DNA of 34,202 nt from positions 1 through 34,202 of the forward strand of contig JAYMSP010001263.1 in assembly GCA_036897095.1 (NCBI GenBank), written 5' to 3'. Shown here one piece after another: positions 1-11,117 of the stretch (position 1 is the first letter of the stretch; each line of letters opens with the position of its first letter). Source of the stretch: Plantago elongata. Lineage: Eukaryota > Streptophyta > Magnoliopsida > Lamiales > Plantaginaceae. A model generated the notes under the pieces. It was not told where the DNA came from, did not search any database, and was given only the letters and a program-made list of their open reading frames with translations. A program made the position numbers and the translations under genes.

Positions 1-659
1 GGAAGAAATCATAGACTCTCACGCTAGACACAACTAATCGATCGTCTTCTTCTCACTTAATCGATCTTCTTCTTCTTCTGAGTTCTGAGTTCTGGGCGTT
101 CTGGACTTCTGGCGGCATTCTTTCTCAATTCTCAAGGTATGGCTACAACAAAACCTAACCCTTAATTTCTACTTTTTCAATTATGTAGTTAGGAGATGGA
201 AATCTATATGTGATGGTTTTCTTACAATTTTAATAGAATATAAGTGACCAATTATGTAGTTAGCCTTATTCTTAATTTCTACTGCGTGAAGGATGTATAG
301 TTTGTACAAAATAGATATTGAGAAGGTGTTGAGAATAAGTAATGGAATTAGTAGTGAATGAGGCTAAAGTATTTGATGGATTTTGTTGCTATTTTCTTAT
401 AAAGTTCCAAGGCAGTAGCTTTAATATTTTGTATGTTAGTGTGACTGTGTAAATTAAAAATTACAGTCTCTGTAACTATGGGATAAAGATGCTCATTGCA
501 TAAACAGCCAAATGGAACTATATAAAGTATTTTTCAACTATGTCTCAAGTGTTACTTCATTTTATATGAAACATGATTGAACTATACTACTTAAATGTGG
601 TTGATGATATTGACTTTGTTGTTTGTAGGTGTATAATGAGAATTGTTTGTAGGTGTATA
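1..659 (+). other. Putative 5' UTR exon and intron of the hAT gene
   Basis: A CT-rich leader (1-136) ends in a good donor (AG|GTATGG at 136/137). A possible acceptor lies in TTTGTAG|GTG just before the first transposase codon at 660, so 137 to about 652 reads as a 5' UTR intron. The acceptor and start context are duplicated: a 24 bp unit occurs at 619-642 and again at 643-666, each containing GTTTGTAGGTG and an ATG. That this is a transcribed leader is inference; no coding sequence is seen here. Confidence 0.4.
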
Positions 660-2964
660 ATGAGAAGATACTTTTCAAGTGTTGTGCCTCCAACGACTTC
701 TAATCCTAGTTTAAATGCTTCAAATAAAAAGATGCATGAGGAGTTTAGCGAAAATGATATTATTTCTGATCCGGATAAACGCATTTTGATCGATTCTTAT
801 CATCCTAATATTAGAGATGAAGTTCGCCGGGCATACTTATTGAAAGGGCCATGTCAACCTAGAGATCATGACTTTAAAGAAAAGTTAACGTCAGGATGGA
901 TGAGAAGCTTTGAATGGGTATTTTGATGAATTTAAATAGTTGGAGTATAGTGTATCTAAAGAATCAGCATTCTGTTTGAATTGTTATCTATTTAAAAAGG
1001 TAATTGGATCTCAATCAGTTGCAGGTGTATATGTATCAACAGGGTTTGATTGAAAAAAGTCTATTGAGCGTTTTAATGGTCATGTTGGCGATACTAATAG
1101 CAACCACAATGGAGCTAGGCGAAAATGTGAATATTTAATAAATCATCGTCAAAGTGTCTCTTATATTCTTTCCAACCAAAATCTTGCATCACATGATTCT
1201 TATCGTGTGAGATTGACGGTAACCTTATTGTGTGTTCGTTATCTTCTGACTCAAGGTATGACATTTCGTGGCCATGACGAGTCTGAGGAGTTTGATAACA
1301 AGGGTAATTTTCTTGAACTTGTTGGTTGAACTAAATTCATCAATAAGCATCTTGAAAAGCATTAGTAATAATCAAATGAATTCTCCAGAAATTCAGAAGG
1401 ACATGGTGAATGCTTGCTCATCACTTTCTACAAATGAAATTATCAAGGATACATGTGATTCATTCTATGCTCTTTCAGTTGATGACAGAGATTCCTCTGT
1501 GCAAGAACAAATGGTGGTGGTTCTTCATTATGTGAATAAACATGGACATGTGGTGGAGCGATTCATAGGAGTTGAACATGTAAGTGATACGTCTGTAAAA
1601 TCTTTGAAGAGTGCTATAGATAATCTGTTTTCTAAACATAAATTATCTATATCTAAATTGAGGGGCCAGGGATATGATGGAGCAAGCAACATGAGTGGCG
1701 CTTTTAACGGATTGGAGTCTATAATATTGGAAGAAAATTCATCTGCATTCATTGTACATTGCTTTGCTCATCGGCTTCAACTGGTGGTTGTTGCCGTTTC
1801 AAAGAATAATTTGGATGTTGGTGATTTTTTTAAATATACCAATAGTTGTTAATATCGCTTATGCTTCTTATAAAAGTTTGGATGATCTCAAGCATATACA
1901 TCATGTGAAGACACTTGAGATGTTGGAGAGTGGAGAAATTTCTGGTGGAATTGGGCAAAATCAACAAACTACTCTCAAACGCCCGGGTGATACCCGTTGG
2001 GGTTCATACCATGCTACAATCATTCATCTTATCACTATGTGGTCTTCAGTTTCAGATGTTCTAGATAATATTGAAACTCATGGTAGTCTTGGTGAGCAGC
2101 GTTCTATGGCAAGGAGTATGCAACATAAAATGGCATAGTATTCATTTGTGTTTTGCAATGCATTTGATGAAAATAATTTTGGGCATCACTAATGAATTAT
2201 CACAGGCATTACAACGTAAGGAGCAAGATATTGTGATTATGGCTTTTGGTACGTGCAGTTAAGCACATATTGCATTCTTTGGGAGAGAATGAATGGGATG
2301 CATTCTCGAAAGAAGTTGATGACTTTTGTTTGAAGCATTCCTTCCATAGTTGTGTAGGAGAAGGATGGTTTTGTTCCTACTCGAAAGAAACTAATGCCTG
2401 GGGAGGTAAGAATTACCTAATTTCATTATTATCGTGTTGATGTATTTTGCCAATTTATTGATCTTGTTGAATAAATAAATGGTCGTTTTACTGTGGCGTG
2501 TTCGGAGTTACTTTTGTGTATGTCATGTCTTTCTCCGAACAACTCTTTTGAGGCATTAGATCATTCTAGGTTGCTTAAGCTTCCCAAACTATATCCATCT
2601 GATTTTTGTCTGGTTGATTTAGTTGTACTTGAGGATCAACTCTACACGTATATGTATGATGTCAGAAACAATGATGCGTTTTGTACCTTAGTAACATTGG
2701 AAGCCTAGTAAAAAAAATGGTTGGGAGTGGGAAGGATGGAGTGTTCCCTTGATCTATAGGCTTATCAACTTGGTGTTGACATTACATGTTGCAGCTGCGA
2801 TTGTTGAAAGAGTTTTTTCAGCTATAAATATTATCAAGACAGATCAACGATATAAGATGGGACATCGGTTCATGAATTTTAAATCAGTTGATGACGAAGC
2901 CATCTTGCAATGATTTCAAAAGATGCAACCTCGTCGAATGCAGTTACAACCAATTAAAAACTAA
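660..2964 (+). pseudogene. Decayed hAT-type transposase (TTF-type zinc finger / ZMYM1-like)
   Basis: Cut-and-paste DNA transposase of the hAT superfamily, in the plant branch often annotated 'zinc finger MYM-type protein 1-like' or 'TTF-type domain'. Family landmarks appear in order but in different frames. The N-terminus starts MRRYFSS at 660 and contains SYHPNIRDEVRRAYLLKGPC. The TTF region (about 912-1000, LEYSVSKESAFC) is frameshifted and has a stop. The catalytic core (1370-1815) includes ALSVDDRD and RGQGYDGASNM, the usual positions of the first two acidic residues. TLKRPGDTRWGS follows near 1974. The dimerisation domain (2743-2964) keeps VERVFSAINII, which carries the expected glutamate, with an in-frame TGA near its end. 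At least three frameshifts and several stops mean it cannot make a full protein. The usual length is about 700-800 aa, and the order here is collinear with that. Terminal inverted repeats were not found. Confidence 0.88.
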
Positions 2965-3221
2965 TTTACGAAATTTTGTTTGTAATATTAATTAACGATA
3001 CTTTTGAATTATGTTATTCTATTGTTTTATTTTGCTTTGCGACTTTTCTTTCTTTTTTGGTGTTCAATTTGAATATTATGAAAAAACATTAGTTATACTT
3101 CGACCTCCATGAAAATCCTTCCTAGACTCGCCAATGTCTGGAGGTCCATTCTCTAAGTTGTTCAGTTTCAAGTTGGGACCAGTACAAAATTCATATTCGA
3201 CATTTGAATATTAGGGCTTAT

Positions 3222-3849
3222 AGAATGGACCTCTATAAATTAATACTCGATAAATTAATAACCTCGATAAAACTAATAATTTGTCCGGTCCCAAGTTGGG
3301 ACCAGTACAAAATTGGACCCAAATCGATAAAATAATAAGATAATAACTTTTTGAAATCCTAGTGTATATACATTGGTCGCAACGGAACCATAAATTAATA
3401 ATTACTAAAAAAATGAATATATTGTCGCTCATTTTTTTTTGTTAAACTTCAAAACTATATTGACTTCATCTTTGAATCTCCCCATTACACTTACTTAAGA
3501 GTTGGGGCGTTGCCTTCTCATATTGCAACAAAAAGTTGTGAAGAGTTGTTGATGCTTGCACAATGCTTCTTTTCGATTGACCGGCTCCAAAGCTATTGAA
3601 TCATCCTCAACTTCGTCACCGATCGGATTGTGAATGGTATCCGCAATAATTTATTCAATACTCTGAACCTCGTAACATTCATTATTTTCAGCTAGCAAAT
3701 GATTTACATCCATTTTGGACTCAAAAATTTAAGATCATACGTAAAACATCTTTAAATTAATAAATTATTAATTTATCGATATCATAATATTTTATTAAAT
3801 TAATAAAATATTTCAGTTTCAATATTATTAATTTATAGAGGTTTTATTA
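3222..3849. mobile_element. Short pogo/Emigrant-like (Tc1/mariner) element
   Basis: A perfect 16 bp terminal inverted repeat, CCTCTATAAATTAATA, lies at 3230-3245, with its reverse complement at 3826-3841. The motif strongly resembles the inner part of the Emigrant/Lemi pogo-like terminal repeat as I remember it. The outermost 8 or so bases of each end are degraded, so the exact ends and the expected TA target duplication are uncertain. The interior is AT-rich with further ATAAATTAAT-type repeats, and it holds a recognisable transposase C-terminal remnant on the minus strand (3467-3722). It is best read as an internally deleted pogo-like element rather than a coding-free MITE. Confidence 0.72.
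3467..3722 (-). pseudogene. Pogo/Tigger-like transposase C-terminal remnant
   Basis: The minus strand from 3722 to the TGA at 3469-3467 reads as the acidic C-terminus of a plant Tigger/pogo (CENP-B-like, DDE endonuclease) transposase. Landmarks in order are an IIADTIHN stretch, an acidic VEDDSIALEPV stretch, the NRKEAL motif, and TTFLLQYEKATPQLL, close to the family's typical C-terminal helix. One in-frame TAA near the middle breaks it. The DNA-binding and DDE domains are absent. It lies inside the element at 3222-3849 and explains where that element came from. The family assignment rests on remembered family motifs. Confidence 0.6.
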
Positions 3850-6074
3850 TACGTATTTCATAGTAGTCTAAGATACATTTATGATTTCTGCTTGACTGTT
3901 TTGACCGGAGGAATGCTATCAGTTTCATTAATAAAATTGTTACATTCGACTTTTCAGGAGAATTTAAGAAAGAAGAGAACATAGCCGTCATAGTATTCTT
4001 TTTCTTTCTACCAAATTTGGTGTATTATTTTACGAGTTGTATAAACAAAAATTGTTCATCTAAGTGCTTATTATCTTTACTTCAATTAAATTATAAAAAT
4101 ATAAAAAAATAAAATTACCGAGATATATATTTATCTCAATAGTTAAAACTATCAAAAGTCCTTTGATTTGTTACGTTCCCTTCACAAGTGTAATTTTATT
4201 TGAAGTTAGATATACGAATTATGTGTTGAAACCCGAGCATTAATATTTCATGTAATTTTATAATGATAATAATGACCGATAAATGATATTCATGTAATCA
4301 TAAACATGAAATATTAGTGTTTGCTAAGAATACTGGTGGTATAAATAAATGTAAGGAAATATTTTTATTAGATAGTGTAAAATGTCCCCACACAAGATGT
4401 AGATAAATTTATTGTCTCGGAAAATGTTCCTTGAATGCTAAAGGTAAAAATCATTTCAAAATCGTTGAAATCTTTCGTGTTCCCCCCAAGGATGAAATAT
4501 TTTTCCCTTCCCTCCAACACAGAGACACGTACAAATATTTTCCAGCCCACTCCTGAAATATGTCATAAACCCCATACTTGAGCTTTTGCAATTTTAATGC
4601 ATAAAATTGAATCTTTACAACTTTATAAGAAATACAACATGAATTAATATGATATAGCAAATGAATTAGGATAAATTTTAATCTTGCCATTACAACTAAT
4701 GGAATGAAGAATCTAGTTTATTTCTAGGTTTTATAAACTATGCAGATTATGAAAATGAACGAGTATTACGTCCAGATGTTGAGTAGGTTTTTTAAAGCTA
4801 ATAAGGAATAAGTGTTTTTCAACTTTAGTGTATGCGTGCATTATCCAAAATAGAATTGAGACGTCTAGTGAAAGTCAGAAAGAAAGCCATACATTTCTAT
4901 CATTAAATTAATTATAATCAGTGTGCTTTCCTTAATGGCTTTGATTGGTCCAATCATACTATATGTTTCTAACTTTGCAAGACTCAATTATGCATGCACT
5001 TATTCTTTTTAAGTATCTAATTGAAGCTTGTCCATTCTTAATCATAGGAGAATGAATCAAATGATTATTCCAAATCAATAACACATGACATGCTACTAGT
5101 TAAATGGCACCCAATTGCTATTTAGTAAGTCGTAGACGAAAGAAACACGCCGAAAGTGTTCGATTTGCCACGCTTTTGAAGCAAGGAAAAAATATATACT
5201 TTGATATAGTGTTCATATTACAGTACTACTACTCGTTATTGATGTCTACCTTTTTATTTTGAAACTAAATTATCTGTGCCATCAGAGTGCAATATATATT
5301 TACAGAATCATTTGTGAAATCACACAAGAATCATATGGGAGAGAGAGTAGAGATACATTTTTTCTTCAAACTTAAAGGATGAATCGAACTCATTTTTCTT
5401 CTGTTATCTTTTGTCTTTGTAAAATTGTATTTTATGAGCTTGGACCATCTTGAAACAGGATTTCTATCTACAATCTACACTGCTCTTCCTCCATTGGACT
5501 TCCACAAATTTTGCGCTTAGAAACATTTCATATTGGGAATTAGAACCTGGATTTACTTAACACAGTATGCAATTTTCAGTGAAGACATCTTATTCGATTC
5601 ATTGAGAATAAGTTGCAGAGAAGACAATGTTACACAATGACTAGACGAGTTAATATAGTGTTGTAACTATGATAGTCTTAATATATAGTGGTCTAAATAT
5701 AGTGTTGTAAATTAGAGGTCACCAAATATGAGTTAATAGATGTCTTAAGTTAACTCCCCGAGATTATCGCTCATAAAAGCAGTAGGATTTTGATCACTTT
5801 ACATTCAAAAGCATGTGTTTTGACATTTCACCTTGTAAATCTCAATGCAAAAACTCAATAACTGAAATGTACCATGTTCTATCGGCATGGCTTGTTAGCC
5901 ATCCCTAATATTATGCATATTTGATACAATTATATTCATCACTGTCCCTAACCAAGACGGTTCTCTCAAGTCTTACTCTTACCCCCACTTCACTTACATT
6001 AGTACATACCGTATTCATTCTTCTCTTACAAATATCACATGGTTGAAAATTCCTTGATGCTTTTGTGGTGGTCA
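3850..6074. other. Intergenic region, no gene recognised
   Basis: AT-rich sequence between the pogo-like element and the 3' end of the WDR83 gene. Short open frames on the minus strand (for example 4368-4690) show no family resemblance. The only structure seen is an imperfect inverted repeat: the 17 base arms at 4237-4253 and 4304-4320 pair with two G:U wobbles. A short repeated motif, ATATAGTGTTGTAA, occurs near 5652 and 5696. The WDR83 3' UTR presumably occupies part of 5800-6074. Confidence 0.5.
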
Positions 6075-8780
6075 TTAGGCTTTCCAAACTCGAATAGTTC
6101 CATCGACTGATGCGCTTATCATACAAGCATCCTTTGGGTGATAACTTACACTAGTTACCTATCCATCAAATGGTTTTCAAACAAATTAGAACATCTGAAA
6201 TAAGGAACCAATTCTAATGATATGCAGAAGAGTGGTGGCCACATTACCACTGATGAGTGAGCCCGGAATTTGGAGAGAACAGATGCATCCACAAGATCCC
6301 AAAAGTATACATATCCATCTTCGGAACCACTAGCCACATGAGCATCTGTGTTGGTAAGGCAGCAATCCATCTTATACGACTGTTCAAGTTACAACAATGA
6401 TAGAGTAGATAGTAACGAGTCACACCTCAAAACTACAAAATCATGTGAGTAAGAAGATACTGAGCGAAATGAAACTCAAATTTGAGGTCTTTTGACTATT
6501 TTCTTCTAAACTAACCAACCTTGCAAGTGTGACCTTTATATTCTTGCAGTGATTCGCCAGTTGACCTGCCACAAAAAGGATAGGGGATCAATTCATATAT
6601 AAGTATCACCTGACATCTACATACGAGACTAGAATTCTGCAGAAGCATAAACCTGTCCAAGAGCCGCAAGGTAGAGTCAAGGCAGCCAGCCAAGACGCAA
6701 TTTCCATCATTCGAGAGAGTAATACAGTTTACAGCCTGCCCGAGATCGTCAGATAATTCCCTGATTGCAAGAAGTCAAAAGGACAAGGTTAGAGTGTGTA
6801 TCCTACGTAGTATGTAATACATAAGCACCAAAAAGAATAAATAGATTTTCAAGTCCGCAGCCTCAATATGAATAAGTGCAGTTATAGGAATAGTCATCTA
6901 AAGCCACATACCTACCGATTCTAATATCAAATGTTCTGACAGTACCATCCACACTTCCAGCAATTATTTCAGTTTTTGTCAAACAAACAGACATAACACT
7001 GTCAGAGAAGGTGTCGATGATCTGCACAAAATTCATGGTTTGTTAAAAGAATTCCTTAAACTTAATTGTGCGTATATGAGTCAGACATAACCTAAAGCAG
7101 TCCGTCCATTTATGAGAATTCGTAGATTAAAGGTGTTGTAGGCAAGATCATATCTATAACATTGCTATCAAGAGGATTGGCTGTAGAGTACATATGAAAC
7201 TTATAGATTCCACTCCAAGCCTTGTCAACTTAATCTTGATGCACAAAACTCAAATGAAGAAGAGAAAAAATTACATGCTTTTCTTAGAAAGGCAGCTTAA
7301 ACATTCAAGAATCACTCACTGCACTCCCTCCTTTACAATCAGCAATAGAATACCAGCACGATATAAACACACAACTTTAAATTACTGAAAGGACAGAAAA
7401 TCATGTAATGGAAAAAAGAATAAAACTAACCTGAATGGGTTCAGTGCTGTGAGATCTGCAGTCCCAAGCACGAACTGAACGATCGTAACCGGCTGATACC
7501 ACTACTGAAGCATATTCGTTGAACTTCACTGCATTCACCTGGTAAGAAGGAAAAAAGAGAATGTATCAACCATGTCGTCAACTACATCCAATTTCAATCA
7601 ACTGATCACAACGATTAGAAAAAACAAGAATGTTCTGCAATGGGACAAGAGATGCGCTTCATCAACCGAAGCCCATCTTTTAGATGTTATTCATGACTTT
7701 TGGAGCTATAACTAAAATACTAAATACATTTTCAAGCCGAAGCCAGATGTTGCAGCAACTAGCAAGTGGTTGCTTTATGTTCAGCGGACACATCCTCCTT
7801 CAGGTTGGAGAGAAGAATCTTCCATGTCCAGGGTGGAGAGAAGAAGGTGAAGGAGATTGGAATCTTTTTTTAACCACGCTTGATTCAGGTGTCAATCACC
7901 AGCAATAGCATCACTTAAAGGAGTACAACTTGGAAATTCCTTGAGAGGTAATTCGTTAGCTCAAGCTTGATGGTGATGAGGTGGGAGAGAAAATTGATGA
8001 CATACAGACTGAAAATCGAGAGGGGATAGGGAGTGGCGAATCCTTGTAAAGACTGATATTATTCGTGATAAAAATGTAGACAACATACCTTCACATATCT
8101 TCACAACACATACAAGACTAACTAACTCATCCTATAATAGTTATCCGAAGAAAGTAATCCAAGCAAGGCAAACATTATGCACACAGTAGCAAGCTCTGCT
8201 GCTCTGGTGATCTATGATATGATCATTATCATACGAACCAAACCATGTATAATCAATGAGATCACATAAACCTCCAACTCAAACTTCCCTAACCTCATAA
8301 AACTACAACCAAACATATCTAATCAATCAGTAATGCTAGCAATTTTCAGCCAATTCAGAACCGAATTAATATCCTACTAACCTCACTCTCATGTCCACGA
8401 AACTTGCGGATAACTTTACCAGTAGCCACATCCCAATAGAAAACCTGGCGATCACCTCCACATGAACTGAGCTTCGAATTATCACTAATCACAACAAAAA
8501 TTCGATTGATGAGCTGAAGAAATCAAACAAAAATTAGTAACTAATGCTTAATCTCGGGTTAGAAAAGGAAAGCTTACTGCGTGACATGGACATCGCGAAC
8601 TTCACGGCCATGAGCCTTGTAGGTTTTGATGTGCAAACCACGGTGGGGATTCCAGAGGCGTATTGTACGGTCCTTGCCGCAGCTCAGGCAGTATTCTCCC
8701 TTTTCGTTGAAACGCGCCGCCAGTACGGCGCCTTCGTGGCCACGGAGCACGTTAGCCTCCGTCTGCGGCAAACCGCTCAT
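6075..8780 (-). CDS. WDR83: WDR83-like WD40 repeat protein
   Basis: Seven-bladed WD40 scaffold related to animal WDR83/MORG1, which is known as a signalling scaffold and spliceosome-associated factor; the plant role is less clear. Eight exons on the minus strand: 8780-8578, 8484-8382, 7538-7431, 7021-6912, 6760-6653, 6565-6520, 6379-6248 and 6158-6075. They total 894 nt, giving 297 aa, and all introns are GT-AG. Blade-ending motifs are seen in order: RLWN (41-44), FYWD (83-86), RAWD (125-128), RTFD (167-170), RLLD (207-210), YFWD (251-254) and RVWK (293-296). Strongly conserved stretches include LRGHEGAVLAARFN, AGCLDSTLRLLDR and GGDRQ. The length fits the family (about 300-315 aa). The ATG at 8780 gives the expected short N-terminus (MSGLPQTE). 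The gene is divergent from the EC1-like gene at 9084, with only 303 bp between start codons. It looks intact. Confidence 0.95.
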
Positions 8781-9083
8781 TTTGGCCTGAAATATGTTAT
8801 TGTGCGCTGGTACTAGTTTAAATTCGGTAGTATTGGGCCTGATTGAAATATGGGAAACAGGCCTAGTCCTGGAAATGGGCCAAATAATCTAAATTTTAAT
8901 CGAGCAGTAGACTCCACTTACCGTTGGTTTATTGGTTAGACACGAGTTTTAAGAGTAATTGTAGATAATTATACTAGTATGTGTGTGTGTGTGTGTATAA
9001 TTATATATATATATAAACTCACCTACAATTTCCATCATCATTCATTTTATTCAAAGTTCAAACACTATATATAAGTGAACAAA
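8781..9083. promoter_or_regulatory. Divergent promoter between WDR83 and EC1-like gene
   Basis: Only 303 bp separate the two start codons, so both genes must share this space for core promoters and 5' UTRs. A (GT)n run followed by (TA)n lies at about 8979-9016. Its TATATATATATAA part (9002-9016), about 70 bp before the EC1-like ATG, is the likely TATA box for the plus-strand gene. No clear TATA is seen facing WDR83, which fits a housekeeping gene. That the genes are independently regulated is inference. Confidence 0.5.
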
Positions 9084-9506
9084 ATGGAATACTCCAAATC
9101 TTTCTTCCTTATTCTCGCAATCACTTGCTTCGTGTCCACTTCCTTTTCATCGGCCAGGCTACTCCCGCTGTTCCACTCCCTCATTCCCGATTTCATCAAT
9201 CCTACTCACATTGAACGCCAGCTCCAGGTCAATGACCAAGCTAACATCAACCAAATGGACTGCTTTAACGCTCTATCCGAGATCAGATCGTGCACTAAGG
9301 AGATTATGGCCTACTTCACCAATGGCACGATCGATATCACTCCTGCATGCTGCAGATCCATCACTATCATAACACGTCGCTGCTGCCCAACAATGTTAGG
9401 ATCACTAGGATTCACACCAGACCAAACCTACATTCTACGCAGATATTGTGACGCCTCTGCTTCTAACACCGCCACCTTTTCCCCTGCTCCAAGCCCGTTA
9501 CCATGA
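9084..9506 (+). CDS. EC1-like egg-cell-secreted protein, divergent copy
   Basis: Small secreted cysteine-rich protein of the prolamin-like (DUF1278/ECA1) family. In Arabidopsis, EC1 proteins are released by the egg cell when sperm arrive and bring HAP2/GCS1 to the sperm surface. The protein has 140 aa and no intron. The start is the ATG at 9084; the frame is open slightly further 5' but without an ATG. Signal peptide about residues 1-24 (hydrophobic FFLILAITCF). Mature cysteines at 60, 70, 89, 90, 100 and 122 match the six-cysteine pattern, including the adjacent CC pair. The conserved PTMLGSLGFT block is present. Differences from canonical EC1: the CWP motif is CCP here, adding cysteine 101; the FFxNGExYLG signature has become YFTNGTIDIT; and the tail is proline-rich (PAPSPLP). 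It may be an ECA1-type relative rather than a true EC1. It lies in tandem with the copy at 11118. Confidence 0.85.
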   Translation: MEYSKSFFLILAITCFVSTSFSSARLLPLFHSLIPDFINPTHIERQLQVNDQANINQMDCFNALSEIRSCTKEIMAYFTNGTIDITPACCRSITIITRRCCPTMLGSLGFTPDQTYILRRYCDASASNTATFSPAPSPLP

Positions 9507-10199
9507 ATACTATGGACTTAGCATGCATTGTGTTGCATGTGATTTGGCCTGTCTGAGTTTGTTACTTGGATTATGTAGTAGCTAGCTACTTCAGAAACTT
9601 GTATTTCTCTGCTTTCCATTTATGATCATTTATGTTTCAACATTTCAGCTTCTTTAATTTCGATTTCATGTCTAACTCTCATAAGTGTCACTACTCACTA
9701 TTATTGAAAAAACACATGTTACATACTCATTACACGAAGTAGTTTCTATGAACACAAACTGGGCAACATAATTAAATTTTTGGAGCAACGTAAATGAAAC
9801 GAGATGGCCAATTCTGCTTATTTCTTTCTGTCCTCAATTGCAAAGTAATTAAATTTGAGGCCTGGACATTGCTATTGGAAATTTATGAATAAAAAGATTA
9901 GCGAAGGGATCAATCAATAGTTGCAATTCGATATGACTCAATTGCAAAGTATTTCAAAGTACAAGGATAAAGGATTGGTAAGAATGGCGGGCATAAATAC
10001 AGGACTGATCAATGTATTACAAGGAAAGAACAAACGGATGAAAGCATGCTGCGTAAAAAGGGTAGCAACCTATCAGAACGGAAGTTGTCAGACGAATTGA
10101 GCGATATTTGACAGACGGGAGTGGCCTATTGTTGCGTCTTGTTCATCAAGTCGGAAGAGGACGAAATGTTGTACTATTGTTGCTAAAATAGTACTAATT
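9507..10199. other. Spacer downstream of the first EC1-like gene
   Basis: No gene seen. It holds the presumed 3' UTR of the first EC1-like gene and AT-rich sequence leading into the copia remnant. The stretch at about 9950-10199 may be more decayed copia DNA but shows no readable motif. Confidence 0.4.
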
Positions 10200-10602
10200 C
10201 TGTTATGTGGATTGGGCACGTTGTCTTGATACTCGTCGCTCCACTTATGGGTCTCGTGGAGTGCAAGCAACCCACCCGTTTCAGTTGTGAGTTAGAATAT
10301 AGAGCTCTTGCTAATACATTGATTGAGATTATGTGGGTTTTATATCCCCTTAGCGATCTGCGTATTGCTCCATCCTCTATCCTCTACGCGGACTTTGCTT
10401 TGTGATAATAAGATCGCTATCTTCCTCAACCAAAATCCATTAGCACATAAGCAAGCAAATCATATTGACATACACTTGTTGTGGAACTTGTTTCTTCAGG
10501 CAAAATCATTACTTTGTTTGTTCCCTTCAGTCTTCAGCTTGTTGACATTAAAGGCCTACCTCTTCCACTCTTTGACCTCTTCCGGTCCAAGCTTTGTGTT
10601 TG
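10200..10602 (+). pseudogene. Ty1/copia RNase H fragment
   Basis: Relic of the RNase H end of a copia polyprotein, split over several frames. Readable blocks in order: YVDWARCLDTRRSTYG (from 10204), matching the family's ADWAGCxxTRRSTxG; LEYRALANT with IEIMWVLYPL (about 10285-10350); CDNKIAIFLNQNPLAHKQANHIDIH (10405-10473), matching the family's CDNKSAIxLAxNPVxHxRxKHIDI; and GLPLPLFDLF with SKLCV (about 10552-10600), the usual end of the polyprotein. Multiple frameshifts make it nonfunctional. Integrase and reverse transcriptase are absent. It sits between the two EC1-like genes, so it inserted after or during the duplication. Confidence 0.8.
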
Positions 10603-11117
10603 GAAAACTATTATTATTACTATTATGTAGTTATATGTTGAGCTTATTAGCTGAAATTCTCAATATTTTAGTTCGGTTCGATATATAATCGAGCTATACG
10701 TTAAGCTCAAGCTGAACGTATCGATTCGAAGCTTGGTTTATGTGTATCTCTAACTTCCAGTAAGCAGTCCATATCGCTCTAGTTATACTTTGTGTAACAA
10801 TAATGTAACCGGAATTGTTCACCTGTCATATTCTACTAACGTATTTTGTACAGGTATTGGAATGCAATGGTCGCTTAATCAATACTAACAATAAATACAC
10901 TTACTACTGAGCAGTAAGTAGTAAGCATTATTACACCATTTACCCATCATCAAAATCCCTATCCCCTTAGCTTTCTCCACGTTGTCGTTAAAAATTTCGT
11001 CCCTTTCACTACCAATCCACACACATTCCAATTTCCACACCCCCTCAATCCTATAAATACCTGCACAAAATATTACCACCATACAGACAAAACAACCAAT
11101 CTCCCTCCAAAAGTAAA
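10603..11117. other. Upstream region of the second EC1 gene
   Basis: No gene seen. The first part (to about 10860) may contain LTR remnants of the copia element; TTTGTGTAACAATAATGTAACC near 10790 looks LTR-like. The last 200 bp act as the EC1 promoter and leader, with a good TATA box, TATAAATA, at 11052-11059, 59 bp before the start codon. Confidence 0.5.
11052..11059 (+). promoter_or_regulatory. TATA box of the EC1 gene
   Basis: TATAAATA preceded by a C-rich stretch and lying 59 bp upstream of the ATG at 11118. This is normal spacing for a plant TATA box plus a short leader (transcription start expected near 11085). Confidence 0.6.

Noticed and set aside
8544-8816. 90 aa plus-strand open frame
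   Set aside because: It is antisense to exon 1 of the WDR83 gene, which has clear family motifs and consistent splicing.
9075-9083. Upstream extension of the EC1-like frame starting at a GTG codon
   Set aside because: Plant nuclear genes start at ATG; the first ATG in frame is at 9084 and gives a proper signal peptide.
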